Notes: generated from the letters alone by a model not told the origin. Shown: positions 36,631 to 45,167, counted from the first letter of the stretch. The stretch is DNA of 64,000 bases from Ensifer sp. PDNC004 (GCF_016919405.1 NZ_CP070353.1:434001-498000), one strand, 5' to 3'. Numbers and translations: made by a program.

Positions 36631-37710
36631 TTAACGGCCTTCGTCGGCCGCCTTCGGGACCGCGGTAATGAAGCCGAGCCGCAGCAATTGCTTCGATCCA
36701 TCGAACTTCAGCGAGGATTCGGAGAAGAGTTGCAGCGCGCCGGTGCTCGACAGCGCATCCGTCATCTTGGCGTAGGCCGCCGAGCCGTCGAAATATTGCC
36801 CATCGGCCACCGCGTCGTTGATGACCTTCTGGTAGTCGGCAAAGAACTTGAAGTGGAGCAACGTGCCGAGAATAGATGAGAAGTTGCGCTGGTAGGGGAG
36901 CGGCTGGTGGATGCTGGGGCCGAAGCGACAGTCCTCGTCCCAAAAGATCAGCGGATACTTGATCAGCTCGAGGTCCGATTCGAATTCGCGGTGGCGGGCG
37001 CCGCCCTTGATGGTGATCGCCCGCTTGGTCGTCGTCAGGGTGTAGCCGCGGCTGTCGAAGTGATCGGCGACCTCCCAAGGGGCGCTGGTCTTCAGCTGGT
37101 CGATGTCGGCGGCCCCGAGATCGACGGGGTACATGTCCAGCATCGGCGCCGGCAGGCGCGAGATCTTCAGGCCCTCGAGCGCGTGGATGACGGACCAGAG
37201 CGTGCGGTTTTCGCAATCGTCATAGATCAGGAACTCGTCGGAATCGACGTTCACATACCAGCGCTCGCCGCCATAAAGCGCAAAAAGCGATTCTCTCCAG
37301 GCGCGTCCGCGCCGGGCATCCTTGTAACGGACCGAGGACGCCCACAGATCGACATCCGGCTGACAGAGCAGGAACTCGCGCGTGCCGTCGCTGGAGGCAT
37401 CGTCGACACAGATGAAGCGGGTGATACCGAGCGACCGGTAATGGGCGAGAAAGCCCGGCATCAGCTTGGCGTCGTTGCGGGTCAAAAAGATCAGCGGCAG
37501 GTCATCGGGATAGAGCGACGTCTGCCCCTGGGGGCTAACGCAGCGCAGATCGACCGCATGGTTCATCCTGCGCTCACGCCGCTCGACCTTGGTCGTTTCG
37601 TACCAGGTCGCGATGCGATCGAAGAAGCTTCGATCCGTGATCGACTCGGCATCGGAACGATTCTGGAAGGGATAAGCGATATCGGTCATGCTCATTCCGA
37701 CATTTGTCAT
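36631..37710 (-). CDS. Glycosyltransferase family 2-like protein (359 aa)
   Basis: Glyco_tranf_2_4-type enzyme: start of the GT-A fold at LIFLTRNDAKLMPGFLAHYR (about residues 73-92), VDDASSDGT (102-110) and the metal-binding DSDEF (about 156-160). The C-terminal half has WDEDCRFGPSIHQPL. No transmembrane helix, so a cytoplasmic GT acting on a sugar-nucleotide donor. Acceptor unknown. Convergent with the GMC/methyltransferase pair. Confidence 0.83.
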   Translation of the reverse strand: MTNVGMSMTDIAYPFQNRSDAESITDRSFFDRIATWYETTKVERRERRMNHAVDLRCVSPQGQTSLYPDDLPLIFLTRNDAKLMPGFLAHYRSLGITRFICVDDASSDGTREFLLCQPDVDLWASSVRYKDARRGRAWRESLFALYGGERWYVNVDSDEFLIYDDCENRTLWSVIHALEGLKISRLPAPMLDMYPVDLGAADIDQLKTSAPWEVADHFDSRGYTLTTTKRAITIKGGARHREFESDLELIKYPLIFWDEDCRFGPSIHQPLPYQRNFSSILGTLLHFKFFADYQKVINDAVADGQYFDGSAAYAKMTDALSSTGALQLFSESSLKFDGSKQLLRLGFITAVPKAADEGR

Positions 37711-37996
37711 AAATAATATAATCCCGGACTAAATCAAAAGCACAGACGTGGCAATCCATACGATTGCACGGATATGGGGATCGGGAAGGTGCCTTTCCAT
37801 CGGCCCGCACACGTTGAGCGGGCCGTGGCGCCACAGTCTCTGCGGGTGCAAAAGCCCTTCGCCGGCGATACCCGACGGCATCGAGCCCGGGCCTGCGGAT
37901 GGCGTTTCGTTGTTTTTCCTCGAAACTTTTCGCCCGCTGCCCTGTTTCTCCTTCATCCACGTTCGCGCTGAAGCGCCAGGAGTGGAGGAGGCAGAC

Positions 37997-38347
37997 ATGA
38001 CAAACTTGATGAGCAAGCTATTGATGGCGGCCCTGGTGGCCGCGGGATCGGTCACCGCAATGCCGGCCGTTTCGCCGGCGCAATCGCTCGACCTCTATAT
38101 CGGGCGCGACCGGGATTATTACGGCGACGACTTCCGCCGCGAGCGGCGCTACGACGACGAAGATTACGTGCGCCCGCGTGGCTGCAGCTCCGGCCAGGCG
38201 TTGCGCCGGGCCTATCGCGCCGGGTTGCGTGATCCGGAAATTGCCGCGATGAGCCGCAACCGGATCGTCGTCGAAGGCGAAACCCGACGTGGCCAATATG
38301 CACGGATCTATCTGGCCAACCGCAGCGGCTGTCCGCGGATCGGGTAA
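37997..38347 (+). CDS. Exported hypothetical protein (116 aa)
   Basis: GGAGGAG 7 nt before ATG 37997. Signal peptide (about residues 1-30, ending SPAQS), a very charged Asp/Arg/Tyr-rich spacer (YIGRDRDYYGDDFRRERR), then a C-terminal domain with two cysteines and QALRRAYRAGLRDPEIAAM-type helix. This layout is common in small rhizobial envelope proteins; no named function. Confidence 0.72.
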   Translation: MTNLMSKLLMAALVAAGSVTAMPAVSPAQSLDLYIGRDRDYYGDDFRRERRYDDEDYVRPRGCSSGQALRRAYRAGLRDPEIAAMSRNRIVVEGETRRGQYARIYLANRSGCPRIG

Positions 38348-38479
38348 CGGGTGGGCGGTCGCATCGCCTTCGTTCTCTCGTCTAGGCTGACGCCGGCAAT
38401 CGCTCGGCGTCGGCGGCCGCGGTAGGTTCGATGTTTTGCCGGTTTCCTTGCGGCCGGCCGCGGTGATAGACCACGCCGC

Positions 38480-38893
38480 ATGACCGCATCTTCCGATTTC
38501 AGCGCCATCCCGCTTGCCGAGCGCGCCTGCGGCACCTGCACGCTCTGCTGCCGGCTGCCGGATATCGACGCGCTGGAGAAGCCGGCCAATGCCTGGTGTC
38601 GGCACTGTACGGGTACTGGGTGCCGGATCTACGAAGATCGGCCGCAGCTTTGCCGCGACTTTCTCTGTCTTTGGCGCACGGACGAGACGCTCGGCGAGGC
38701 GTGGGATCCGGCGCACGCGCATATGATGATCTATCGCCAGGGGCCGCAGGTGACGGTTCTCGTCGATCCGGATCACCCGGACGCCTGGAGGCGCACGCCC
38801 TATGCGGAGGTGCTGCAGGGCTGGGCGCGCGAGGGTGAGGGCGGGCAATATGTCATCGTCTTTGTCGGCGACGCGGTGTTCAAAGTGGAGTGA
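38480..38893 (+). CDS. Cysteine-cluster protein (YkgJ-like, 137 aa)
   Basis: Eight cysteines in the N-terminal half: CGTCTLCCRLP, WCRHCTGTGCRIY and LCRDFLCLW. This is the pattern of putative zinc/iron-chelating YkgJ-type proteins. The C-terminal half (TVLVDPDHPDAWRRTPY) has no cysteine. Likely cytoplasmic; biochemical role unknown. Confidence 0.75.
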   Translation: MTASSDFSAIPLAERACGTCTLCCRLPDIDALEKPANAWCRHCTGTGCRIYEDRPQLCRDFLCLWRTDETLGEAWDPAHAHMMIYRQGPQVTVLVDPDHPDAWRRTPYAEVLQGWAREGEGGQYVIVFVGDAVFKVE

Positions 38894-38935
38894 GGTGAGG
38901 GGCGAATGAGCGGGGATAACGACCCGGCGGCCCCG

Positions 38936-38970
38936 CGAAAAGAAAGAGCCCCGCACGAGGGCGGGGCAAG
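38936..38970 (-). terminator. Orphan terminator on the minus strand
   Basis: GCCCCGC-CCTCGT-GCGGGGC followed on the minus strand by TCTTTCTTTTC. The nearest minus-strand gene end is at 39418, about 450 bp away, with a plus-strand gene between, so it may end a small RNA. In the remainder of 38894-39229 no gene was found. Confidence 0.45.
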
Positions 38971-39229
38971 CAGGCACCCAAAATGGCTCGGGGTGCGGGG
39001 AAGCGCAGTCCAGAAAGAACGTACTGCGCGGTACGGAAGCTAACGTGCATCCGCCGGCGCGGGAAAGGCCGGATTCGCCGATTCTGGTACGGTTGCCAAA
39101 ATAAAGTGGCCCGGCCGGGTGGCGGGCAGGCCAGCCCTGCGGTCGCTCTACTGTACGGTTTTCAAGGCGATCGATTGACTTTGTCGGTCAGCGCTTCATT
39201 TCCGATTGGAGGAAATGACGGAGACGATC

Positions 39230-39382
39230 ATGTCAAAAGCAATGCTGACGCTCCTGTGCCTGGCGGTGCTTACGCTCTCGGCTTGCGCCAACACGGCGCG
39301 CGGTTTTCGGCAGGATGGTGTCGAAACCGGCCACGCGCTGGACGATGCGACCCATCGCGTGCTGAAATCAACATCGAAGTGA
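39230..39382 (+). CDS. Entericidin-like small lipoprotein (50 aa)
   Basis: 50 residues: signal with lipobox LTLSAC (Cys about 19) and the entericidin A/B-family tail NTARGFRQDGVETGHALDDA. GGAG 6 nt before the ATG. A TTGACT-like box about 50 bp upstream may be its promoter. In E. coli the related EcnA/EcnB form an antidote/toxin pair; only one such gene is seen here. Confidence 0.8.
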   Translation: MSKAMLTLLCLAVLTLSACANTARGFRQDGVETGHALDDATHRVLKSTSK

Positions 39383-39417
39383 CGCGAGACGAGGCGCCCG
39401 GGGCTGCGGCGGCCTAT

Positions 39418-39822
39418 CTACCGCGATGGGGCGGTGCTGGCGCGCGCGGGACTTTCAGCGCTGCTGAAGATCACCACGGCAAATAGCAGCACGCCAAGGA
39501 AGGCGACGATCGACGCGACGGCGACGATGGGCTCGATCTCCGGCCTGCCTGTCGTCATCAGGTAGAGCGATGGCACGAGCACCGCGACGCCTGACGTGTA
39601 GACATAATACTGGACGAGGGCCAGACGCCGCTCGGCCTTGGCCGGGTTGAGCGCGTAATAGATGCCGAAGATCGCCATCGTCACCCAGCCGAGCAGGTTC
39701 GTATGGGCGTGGGCCGGTGTTGCCGCATGGTCCTGGCTGATCGCCATGTGCAGGCCCATGCAGAGGCCGATGATCAGAAAGATGATTGCGGTCTTGAAAT
39801 AGAGCTGCGCAAGCCGTGGCAT
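39418..39822 (-). CDS. Four-helix membrane protein resembling a cytochrome-oxidase subunit I segment (134 aa)
   Basis: Four hydrophobic segments (about residues 8-28, 40-60, 68-90 and 97-120). The pattern AHAHTNLLGWVTMAIFGIYYAL is like helices of the heme-copper-oxidase subunit I superfamily, where such His residues bind heme. Most of the catalytic subunit is absent, so this is a small stand-alone relative of unknown function. Confidence 0.65.
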   Translation of the reverse strand: MPRLAQLYFKTAIIFLIIGLCMGLHMAISQDHAATPAHAHTNLLGWVTMAIFGIYYALNPAKAERRLALVQYYVYTSGVAVLVPSLYLMTTGRPEIEPIVAVASIVAFLGVLLFAVVIFSSAESPARASTAPSR

Positions 39823-39921
39823 GGATTCTCCTCCGCGATGCCTTGTTTATTTATTAGCATGTTCGCAAATGAATGGAGATTGCCAATATTGGGCGCGTGA
39901 GGGCGTTCCGGCGGGCGGAGG

Positions 39922-40113
39922 TCACGCGGGCCGGGCGGTGGCGGCGGCGAGTGCGGCGCGCTTGCGTGTCGCCATGCCATCGAAGGTGGCAAGCCCCTGG
40001 CGCTGCAGGTAGGCCGAAATCGCCGCCTCGATACCGCGATCGTTGCCGCCTTCGGTTTCCCAGAAGGCTTCAATGGCCGCAAAGAGGGCGGATCTGTCGA
40101 GCGTGACGGTCAT
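39922..40113 (-). CDS. Hypothetical small protein of the phage-like region (63 aa)
   Basis: 63 residues, start ATG 40113 overlapping the stop of the preceding gene by ATGA, so it is translationally coupled to it. Mostly helical, with an N-terminal TLDRSALFAAIEAFWE segment and a basic C-terminal tail. No family recognised. Second gene of the operon driven by the promoter at 40625-40654. Confidence 0.6.
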   Translation of the reverse strand: MTVTLDRSALFAAIEAFWETEGGNDRGIEAAISAYLQRQGLATFDGMATRKRAALAAATARPA

Positions 40114-40541
40114 CGCAGGCTGGTTCCGAACTGCTGGCGGTGGTTGAGGGTGCCGTGGGCGGTTTGGCTGAACGGTGCGCGCCGGACACCGAAATCGGCG
40201 CACCAGCGTTCCCAGGCCTGCGATGTTCGCACGAAGGCGGGCAGTCTGTGTTCCTGCTCGGGGCTCTGGTCGAAACCGTTCAGCCAGGCATCGGCGACGC
40301 TCTCGGTGACGTCTTCGCCATGAAGTGCGTCGAGATCGAAGCGGATCAACCGCTCCACATGCTCGCCGTCATGCACATGGAGCCAATCGGCTGCCGTTTT
40401 GTAGGTGGTGCCCGTCGTGTCCGTCTCATCGAAGAAGGTGCCGGCACCGAGCGTCATCATGGCGAGAATGATCTCTCGGCGCTGGAGAAAGGGCGTAGCG
40501 CTCATCGCCTTTGCGGCGCCCACGGAGATCGCATCCGACAT
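40110..40541 (-). CDS. Hypothetical protein, S24-repressor-controlled (143 aa)
   Basis: 143 residues, acidic and soluble, no recognised domain (landmarks: FLQRREIILAMMTLG, DWLHVHDGEHVERLIRFDLD, SQAWERWCADFG). Its promoter contains an operator like that of the S24 repressor gene, so it is probably induced when the repressor is inactivated. Coupled to the 63-aa gene downstream. Function unknown. Confidence 0.65.
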   Translation of the reverse strand: MSDAISVGAAKAMSATPFLQRREIILAMMTLGAGTFFDETDTTGTTYKTAADWLHVHDGEHVERLIRFDLDALHGEDVTESVADAWLNGFDQSPEQEHRLPAFVRTSQAWERWCADFGVRRAPFSQTAHGTLNHRQQFGTSLR

Positions 40542-40624
40542 CGTTCACCTCGTCTGTTCGAGGTGCAGGCTGGAACACCCTTCGCGGGTTTCCTGTCGGC
40601 CCCTCCGGTTGTGTTTCCGTGCTG

Positions 40625-40664
40625 AATATAGGAAAAATCCTATCCACAAGTCAATAGGAAAAAC
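40625..40664 (-). promoter_or_regulatory. Promoter with embedded repressor operator
   Basis: Minus-strand TTGACT (40654-40649) and TATATT (40630-40625) spaced 18 nt. Between and over them lies ATAGGAaaaaTCCTAT (40628-40643), with a further half site ATAGGAAAAA at about 40655-40664. The arms match the sites at 42425-42474 in front of the S24 repressor gene. Confidence 0.7.
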
Positions 40665-40782
40665 ACTGCCGGCAGGAAGCGCCTCACGCAAGTTGTCGAT
40701 GACGGGCCGTTTGTTCTTGTTTTGTTCGGAGGATTGCGCCACTGTGGGGCCGCCATTCCAGGTGGCGGAAAAGGAGCATGGG

Positions 40783-41031
40783 ATGATCACCTACTTCGTC
40801 GTTCAGAGCTTCACGCTGGGGAGCCGCGGCGCATTTCTCGCCGACGACCCGGTGCAGGCGACCGGGCCCGAGCATGCGCAACGGCTGGCCGAAAGGCTGT
40901 CGGCGACCAAGGTGGGGGTGATCGCCTTCAGCCGCTCGGGCGACCTGGCGACCGGTGAGTTCGAGGATGCCAGGGTGCTCTTTACGATCGGCGACCTGCC
41001 CACGGAGATCGAGGAGGCGATGGCGGCGTGA
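40783..41031 (+). CDS. Hypothetical small protein (82 aa)
   Basis: ATG 40783 with AAAGGAG 7 nt upstream. A compact soluble protein beginning MITYFVVQSF and containing EHAQRLAERLSATKVGVIAFSRSGD. Divergent from the repressor-controlled gene pair, with the operator between them, so it may share control. No known family. Confidence 0.6.
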   Translation: MITYFVVQSFTLGSRGAFLADDPVQATGPEHAQRLAERLSATKVGVIAFSRSGDLATGEFEDARVLFTIGDLPTEIEEAMAA

Positions 41032-41179
41032 CGGCTGTCGCCGAGCAGGGGTGGCCCGTAACGGTCACATCCGTGAGCGGTCGAATAAGGCGCTCACCGC
41101 TTGGGAGCCACTCAACGTTTATTGGTTACGAGCTGGGCGCGGCGTGGTAATGTCGTCGCGCAATGTTGGGAGGCGTGAA

Positions 41180-41560
41180 ATGATGTCCGTCGACAGTCGT
41201 GCAAGCGGCGAGCCGTCTACCGGTCAATATTGGTCTTCGCCCATTCCGGTTGACGAGGCCGAGTTGAGCCCCACTCTCCTGCGACAGATCAATTTTTGCG
41301 ACGACAGGCGCGGATTTCGGGCCTATTTCGTGCAGGTTTTTGCCGATCCTGCCGGGCCTCCAGAGGCCATGTTCGAGCTTGCGTACAATCGCAGGAGCAA
41401 GCGCGCCTGCGCCATTTTCGAGGCGGTTCGGGCGGCTGACCTTGGTGGTTCCGGTGATAGGGTCGTCGCTGCGGCCGATCCGATCTGGGTGGTCGCAAAC
41501 AGCCCTCGGACAGCGGTTGATGCTGCTTTTCAGGCCTTGGTCGATCGGTGTTCCGACTAA
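41180..41560 (+). CDS. Hypothetical protein (126 aa)
   Basis: ATG 41180 chosen because GGGAGG lies 6-7 nt upstream; an in-frame ATG at 41150 lacks one. Soluble alpha/beta composition, landmark QINFCDDRRGFRAYFVQVF. No family recognised. Lies between the operator region and the convergent repressor gene. Confidence 0.55.
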   Translation: MMSVDSRASGEPSTGQYWSSPIPVDEAELSPTLLRQINFCDDRRGFRAYFVQVFADPAGPPEAMFELAYNRRSKRACAIFEAVRAADLGGSGDRVVAAADPIWVVANSPRTAVDAAFQALVDRCSD

Positions 41561-41738
41561 GGCAATTCGCATATTTGTGCTGTTTGCGGCGGCGATGGGC
41601 GAGAAATCAAAGACTTAAAGCGCGACGAGGGGGCTGGAAGATTGCGGCGTGCCTTAACGGGCGGCTACTCGGCGATCCCGACCGGATTGCCGCTCAATCT
41701 CTTTAAAATCCTGTGATTGTTTGTGGTGCTCGCCCCGT

Positions 41739-42389
41739 TTACCGCGCGCTGTATTTGCCGACGACCCGGTGGCAGAAGGACCATTCGACCCGGCTTTCGG
41801 TGAACTCCAGGAAGGGGTTGTATTGCCTCAGCGTCCATTCGCGGTCGTTGAACGAGACGAGGCGCTTGATGATCGCCTCGGCATCGTTGGCAGGCGGCAC
41901 ATGGTAGAGCACCACGTCCTTGTCGCGGGCCGGCGGCAGATGCGGGTGGACGAGCGCCATGTCGCCCGGCTCATAGGCCGGGATCATCGAGCTACCGGTC
42001 AGGTAAATGCCATAGGCGCCCTTGACGCCCTCGAGTACGGACGGGCGCTTGACATATTCGACCGCATCGAAGGTGACGATCACATGGCCGTCGCCGCCTT
42101 GCGCGGCCGCAAAGATCGGCAGATCGCGATGGCCGACGAGCTGCTCGCCGGGCACGATCTGCGGCGCAAAACCCGGCGCGCGTCTGGGCGCGGCCTCGCC
42201 GGCGGTCGCAGCGCCCTGGATCAGCTCGACGATCGCGCGGGCGTCGCGCTCGCGCAGTTCCCGCGGCGTCTCCCGCTCCACGAACTGCTGGATATAGGCA
42301 TGGTTCTTCCCGATCGCGATCGACAGATCCTTGTAGGTCGTCTTCTTCGCGTCGACTGCTTCCCGGATGAGGTGGCGCAATTCGTCCAT
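41739..42389 (-). CDS. S24/LexA-like phage-type repressor (216 aa)
   Basis: N-terminal HTH-like part (about residues 1-45, with YKDLSIAIGKNHAYIQQFV) and C-terminal peptidase S24 domain. The catalytic Ser is in TGSSMIPAYEPGD (Ser about 134) and the Lys in IIKRLV (about 175), the Ser-Lys dyad of LexA/CI-type self-cleaving regulators. The typical Ala-Gly cleavage site is not evident; FAAAQGGD is a candidate. A longer reading from TTG 42449 would run through the operator, so ATG 42389 is preferred. Confidence 0.87.
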   Translation of the reverse strand: MDELRHLIREAVDAKKTTYKDLSIAIGKNHAYIQQFVERETPRELRERDARAIVELIQGAATAGEAAPRRAPGFAPQIVPGEQLVGHRDLPIFAAAQGGDGHVIVTFDAVEYVKRPSVLEGVKGAYGIYLTGSSMIPAYEPGDMALVHPHLPPARDKDVVLYHVPPANDAEAIIKRLVSFNDREWTLRQYNPFLEFTESRVEWSFCHRVVGKYSAR

Positions 42390-42424
42390 GACACTGGCAT
42401 CCCAGATTCCGTTTCTGTCGTCCA

Positions 42425-42479
42425 ATAGGAATTTTCCTCTTGATGACAATAAGAAATCCTACTATGAATAGGATGTCAA
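42425..42479 (-). promoter_or_regulatory. Autoregulated repressor promoter and operators
   Basis: A perfect TTGACA -35 (42479-42474) is followed by ATCCTA-ttcatag-TAGGAT (42456-42474), and a second site ATAGGAatttTCCTCT lies at 42425-42440. Sites flanking and overlapping the promoter fit negative autoregulation. A clear -10 is lacking (weak TTTCTT/TCTTAT candidates). Confidence 0.7.
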
Positions 42480-43194
42480 CGGAAATGAGCAGCAGAAACC
42501 GCTGCAGTATCCGTCATGGCGCCACCGGGGCCGGCGAACGGCACGGGGCGGATCATCGATCCGCTTCCTGCCGATGCCGACCGGGGGCGCGTTCAGTATC
42601 GATCGCCGCACTCTGTGCGGTGGTCCAGGCGAGAGGTCGTCGTTTCCTCCCCGGCGACCTCTCGCTTTTCCAATCGATGCCGGTGCGCCGGCGCAGGGTT
42701 TGCCACGCGGGCCGATGATGGTCCGCGGTCGGTGACGTGCGCCCCGTCGGCATCCGGCACCCTGCGCGCGGATCGTGCGCGCCGGGTGCTCCAAGGTCGC
42801 GGGCTCCGGCCGTTGACGTGCCCCTCCTTGGGCGTGGCGTCTCGGCACCGGGAGGTGCCGGAACTGAAAGACGACCGGTTGCTGCCTGACGGTGGGCAGC
42901 CGGGCGGGGACGGGAAGAACAATCGGAAGCGGGCGCGCGGCAGGCGCGACGAATGGCCGTGCCAATGGGTACGGCCAAATGGGGAAGGCATGGGAAACGG
43001 CATGGCTGACGATGATGTGACAGGGAAGGCGCCGGGAGGGCGCGGGGTTTTGCCGATGCGTGGAACTCGGGTGCGGCTGGCGAGCGGAGAGGCCGGTTCC
43101 AAGGCTAGCCTTCGTCGCCGCAGCGAGGTGTCGAGCCCTGTTTCCCGTCAGGCGCGGCGCCTTCATTCCTGCCCGCCGGCGAGGGGTTGAGCAA
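42480..43194. other. Gene-free 0.7-kb stretch in the phage early region
   Basis: No frame here looks like a protein: all long open frames are Arg/Pro/Gly-rich shadows of high GC, and none has a good start site or recognisable domain. Located between the repressor and the replication-type genes, where lambdoid phages keep rightward promoters and antiterminator or origin sites. No repeat array was seen by eye. Confidence 0.45.
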
Positions 43195-43908
43195 ATGCGC
43201 ATTACCGCAATCGTCGAAGCTCTGGTTCAATCGGGCGCGTCGCCCGAGATGATCCTTTCTGCCGTGCGCGCTGCCGAAGCGGGGCACGTCTCCGAGATCG
43301 AGCGTCGCCGGGCAGGTGACCGCGAAAGGCAGCAGCGCCGCCGGGCGCGCGTGACGTCACGCGATGTCACGGTGACGGCGAACGGTACCCTCTCTGATAA
43401 AGAAAGCTCCCCCGTACCCCCTAAAGAAACTAACTCTCCCGACCCGAATCCGGGTGGGGCCGCAGCCGTGCCGGACGCGGCAGGCTCGCGGCCCAAGGGG
43501 AGCGGCCGGGCGACGCGGCTGCCCGAAGATTTCGAGCCCGACTGGGGCTTTGCCGCCGGGCTCGGTTTCGGCCGGGCCGAGGCGGGCGTCGAGTTCGACA
43601 AGTTCCGCGACTACTGGCGCGCCAAATCCGGACGCGATGCGACCAAGCTCGACTGGGCCGCCGCCTGGCGAAACTGGATGCGCAACGCCGGCGGCCGCGG
43701 CTTGCGCGGCGGCGGGCAGACCCGTCGCGGCCATCACCCCCAGGCGCCGCCACAGGAAACCGCCTTTGCCCGCCATCAGCGGGAATGCAGGCAGACAATC
43801 GAAAACCAACTGAACGGAAACGAGACCAATGACCTATTCAGAAATGATGATTTCGCCGGCGGAGGCCCGGCTTTCGACCTTGGGCCGGGAGATTACCGCG
43901 CTCACTGA
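43195..43908 (+). CDS. Phage replication-type protein (237 aa)
   Basis: ATG 43195 with GAGGGG 8 nt upstream. The N-terminal part (ITAIVEALVQSGASPEMILSAVRAAEAG) is helical, followed by an Arg-rich linker (RRRAGDRERQQRRRARV) and a low-complexity Pro/Gly zone. The C-terminal block LPEDFEPDWGFAA...EFDKFRDYWRAKSG..KLDWAAAWRNWMRNA is the segment common at the end of phage replication-initiation/DnaT-like proteins. Function in replication is inferred. Confidence 0.7.
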   Translation: MRITAIVEALVQSGASPEMILSAVRAAEAGHVSEIERRRAGDRERQQRRRARVTSRDVTVTANGTLSDKESSPVPPKETNSPDPNPGGAAAVPDAAGSRPKGSGRATRLPEDFEPDWGFAAGLGFGRAEAGVEFDKFRDYWRAKSGRDATKLDWAAAWRNWMRNAGGRGLRGGGQTRRGHHPQAPPQETAFARHQRECRQTIENQLNGNETNDLFRNDDFAGGGPAFDLGPGDYRAH

Positions 43909-44491
43909 GCGGCTGGCCTGTGTCAGCGAGGCGGCGGTGCTGCGCAGCCTCGACGCGATGCAGACGGCCGGCATGACCATGCCCCCGACGATCGAACCGA
44001 GGAAGATCGTTGCGGTCTACCACTATGCGCTTTCCGGCGTGCCGGCCTCGGGCCTTTCGGCGGCGACGCAGAAGCTGATCCGCGGCGACTATGCCGCCAA
44101 TCCGAACGTGCTTCTGGGCACGATCCCCAAGCCGCCGGTGCTGGCAGCGCTCGCCAAGGCGGAAGCGCTGGGCCTCCGGGCGGATCTTGCCCGCAAGCGC
44201 GAGATGGTTGCGGCGCTGACGCCACGCCCGGCAGACGATCGGCGATCGCCGGCAAGCCGCATCCGGGTGCGGGCGCTGGTCGAAGGCTTCCGTCAGGCGC
44301 ATGCGGCAGCCAAGGACGGCGTTTCCGCTGACGGGCGGGCGCAAGGTGCGAACATAGCGGCCGATAGGGGCGCGGTTGATGGGCGCACTGATCATGCCGC
44401 CGCGCACACCCCGGCCGTGGCAAACGCCTTTCGCGGTTCGGCCGCGGCGGGCGTCGAGCACGCAAATCTCAATCCAGCCATTTCGAGGTAG
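43829..44491 (+). CDS. Hypothetical phage-region protein (220 aa)
   Basis: Overlaps the end of the previous gene by 80 nt in another frame. Helical N-terminal two-thirds (ALTERLACVSEAAVLRSLDAM, KIVAVYHYALSGV) and a disordered Ala/Asp-rich tail. No family recognised. An alternative start is ATG 43844. Position between two replication-type genes suggests a role in the same module. Confidence 0.6.
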   Translation: MTYSEMMISPAEARLSTLGREITALTERLACVSEAAVLRSLDAMQTAGMTMPPTIEPRKIVAVYHYALSGVPASGLSAATQKLIRGDYAANPNVLLGTIPKPPVLAALAKAEALGLRADLARKREMVAALTPRPADDRRSPASRIRVRALVEGFRQAHAAAKDGVSADGRAQGANIAADRGAVDGRTDHAAAHTPAVANAFRGSAAAGVEHANLNPAISR

Positions 44492-44498
44492 GTTTTCC

Positions 44499-45083
44499 AT
44501 GCGGTCTGAAGGCACTGAATTTACGACAGGACAGGTAGCGGAAGGGGTGGCGGACACGATGCCCTTCGGGGCGGACGACGCGGGGAGCGTAGCGGCAAAG
44601 CCGGCGACGCTCGACGATCTCGTCGGCATCGTCGCCGTTCAGGTGCGGGCGCAGGCAAGCCGGATCCAGGAGTTGGAGCTGGCGCTTGCCGATGCCGAAG
44701 CGCGCATCCTCTCGCAGGCGCGGCTGATCTGCGGCGCGACGGCGGCGGCAAACAGCGACCTGTTCAACCGGCGGCCGGTGCGGGCGATCATCGAGGAGGT
44801 GCTTGTCGCCTATCCGGGGATCAGCTTCGAGGAGATCATCGGCGTCGCCCGCGAGCGGCGGCTGGTCGAGCCGCGGCACCGCTGCATGACCGCCGTTTAC
44901 GACGAGCGGCCGGATCTTTCGCTGCCGGCGCTCGGGCGGATCTTTCGGCGCGACCACACCTCTGTGCTGCACGCCGTCAACAAGCGCGAGCCCGGCAAGG
45001 AGCGGCGGTGCGGTCGGGCGCAGCGGCCGGGCCATTTGCCCGCGAATGCCGGTGCCGACGGGATCGGCGCTCCGGCACTTTGA
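44499..45083 (+). CDS. DnaA C-terminal domain (DNA-binding) protein (194 aa)
   Basis: After a coiled-coil-like N-terminus (about residues 45-80), the protein contains a Bac_DnaA_C-type helix-turn-helix at about 93-162, including RHRCMTAVYDERPDLSLPAL and the DHTSVLHAVNK signature that contacts DnaA boxes. The AAA+ ATPase part of DnaA is missing, so this is a stand-alone DnaA-box-binding protein, as seen in phage-like replication modules. GAGG upstream of the ATG. Confidence 0.82.
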   Translation: MRSEGTEFTTGQVAEGVADTMPFGADDAGSVAAKPATLDDLVGIVAVQVRAQASRIQELELALADAEARILSQARLICGATAAANSDLFNRRPVRAIIEEVLVAYPGISFEEIIGVARERRLVEPRHRCMTAVYDERPDLSLPALGRIFRRDHTSVLHAVNKREPGKERRCGRAQRPGHLPANAGADGIGAPAL

Positions 45084-45167
45084 TTTCCAGACGCGTTTCA
45101 TCCGCCCGCAGTCGCAGACAGGTGCAGCGGGCGAGGGCACATGCAGATTGCAAAAGGAGAAGAGACG

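Noticed and set aside
42516..43190. 224-codon plus-strand frame between repressor and replication genes
   Set aside because: Arg/Gly/Pro-rich with no recognised motif and no good ribosome site; treated as non-coding.
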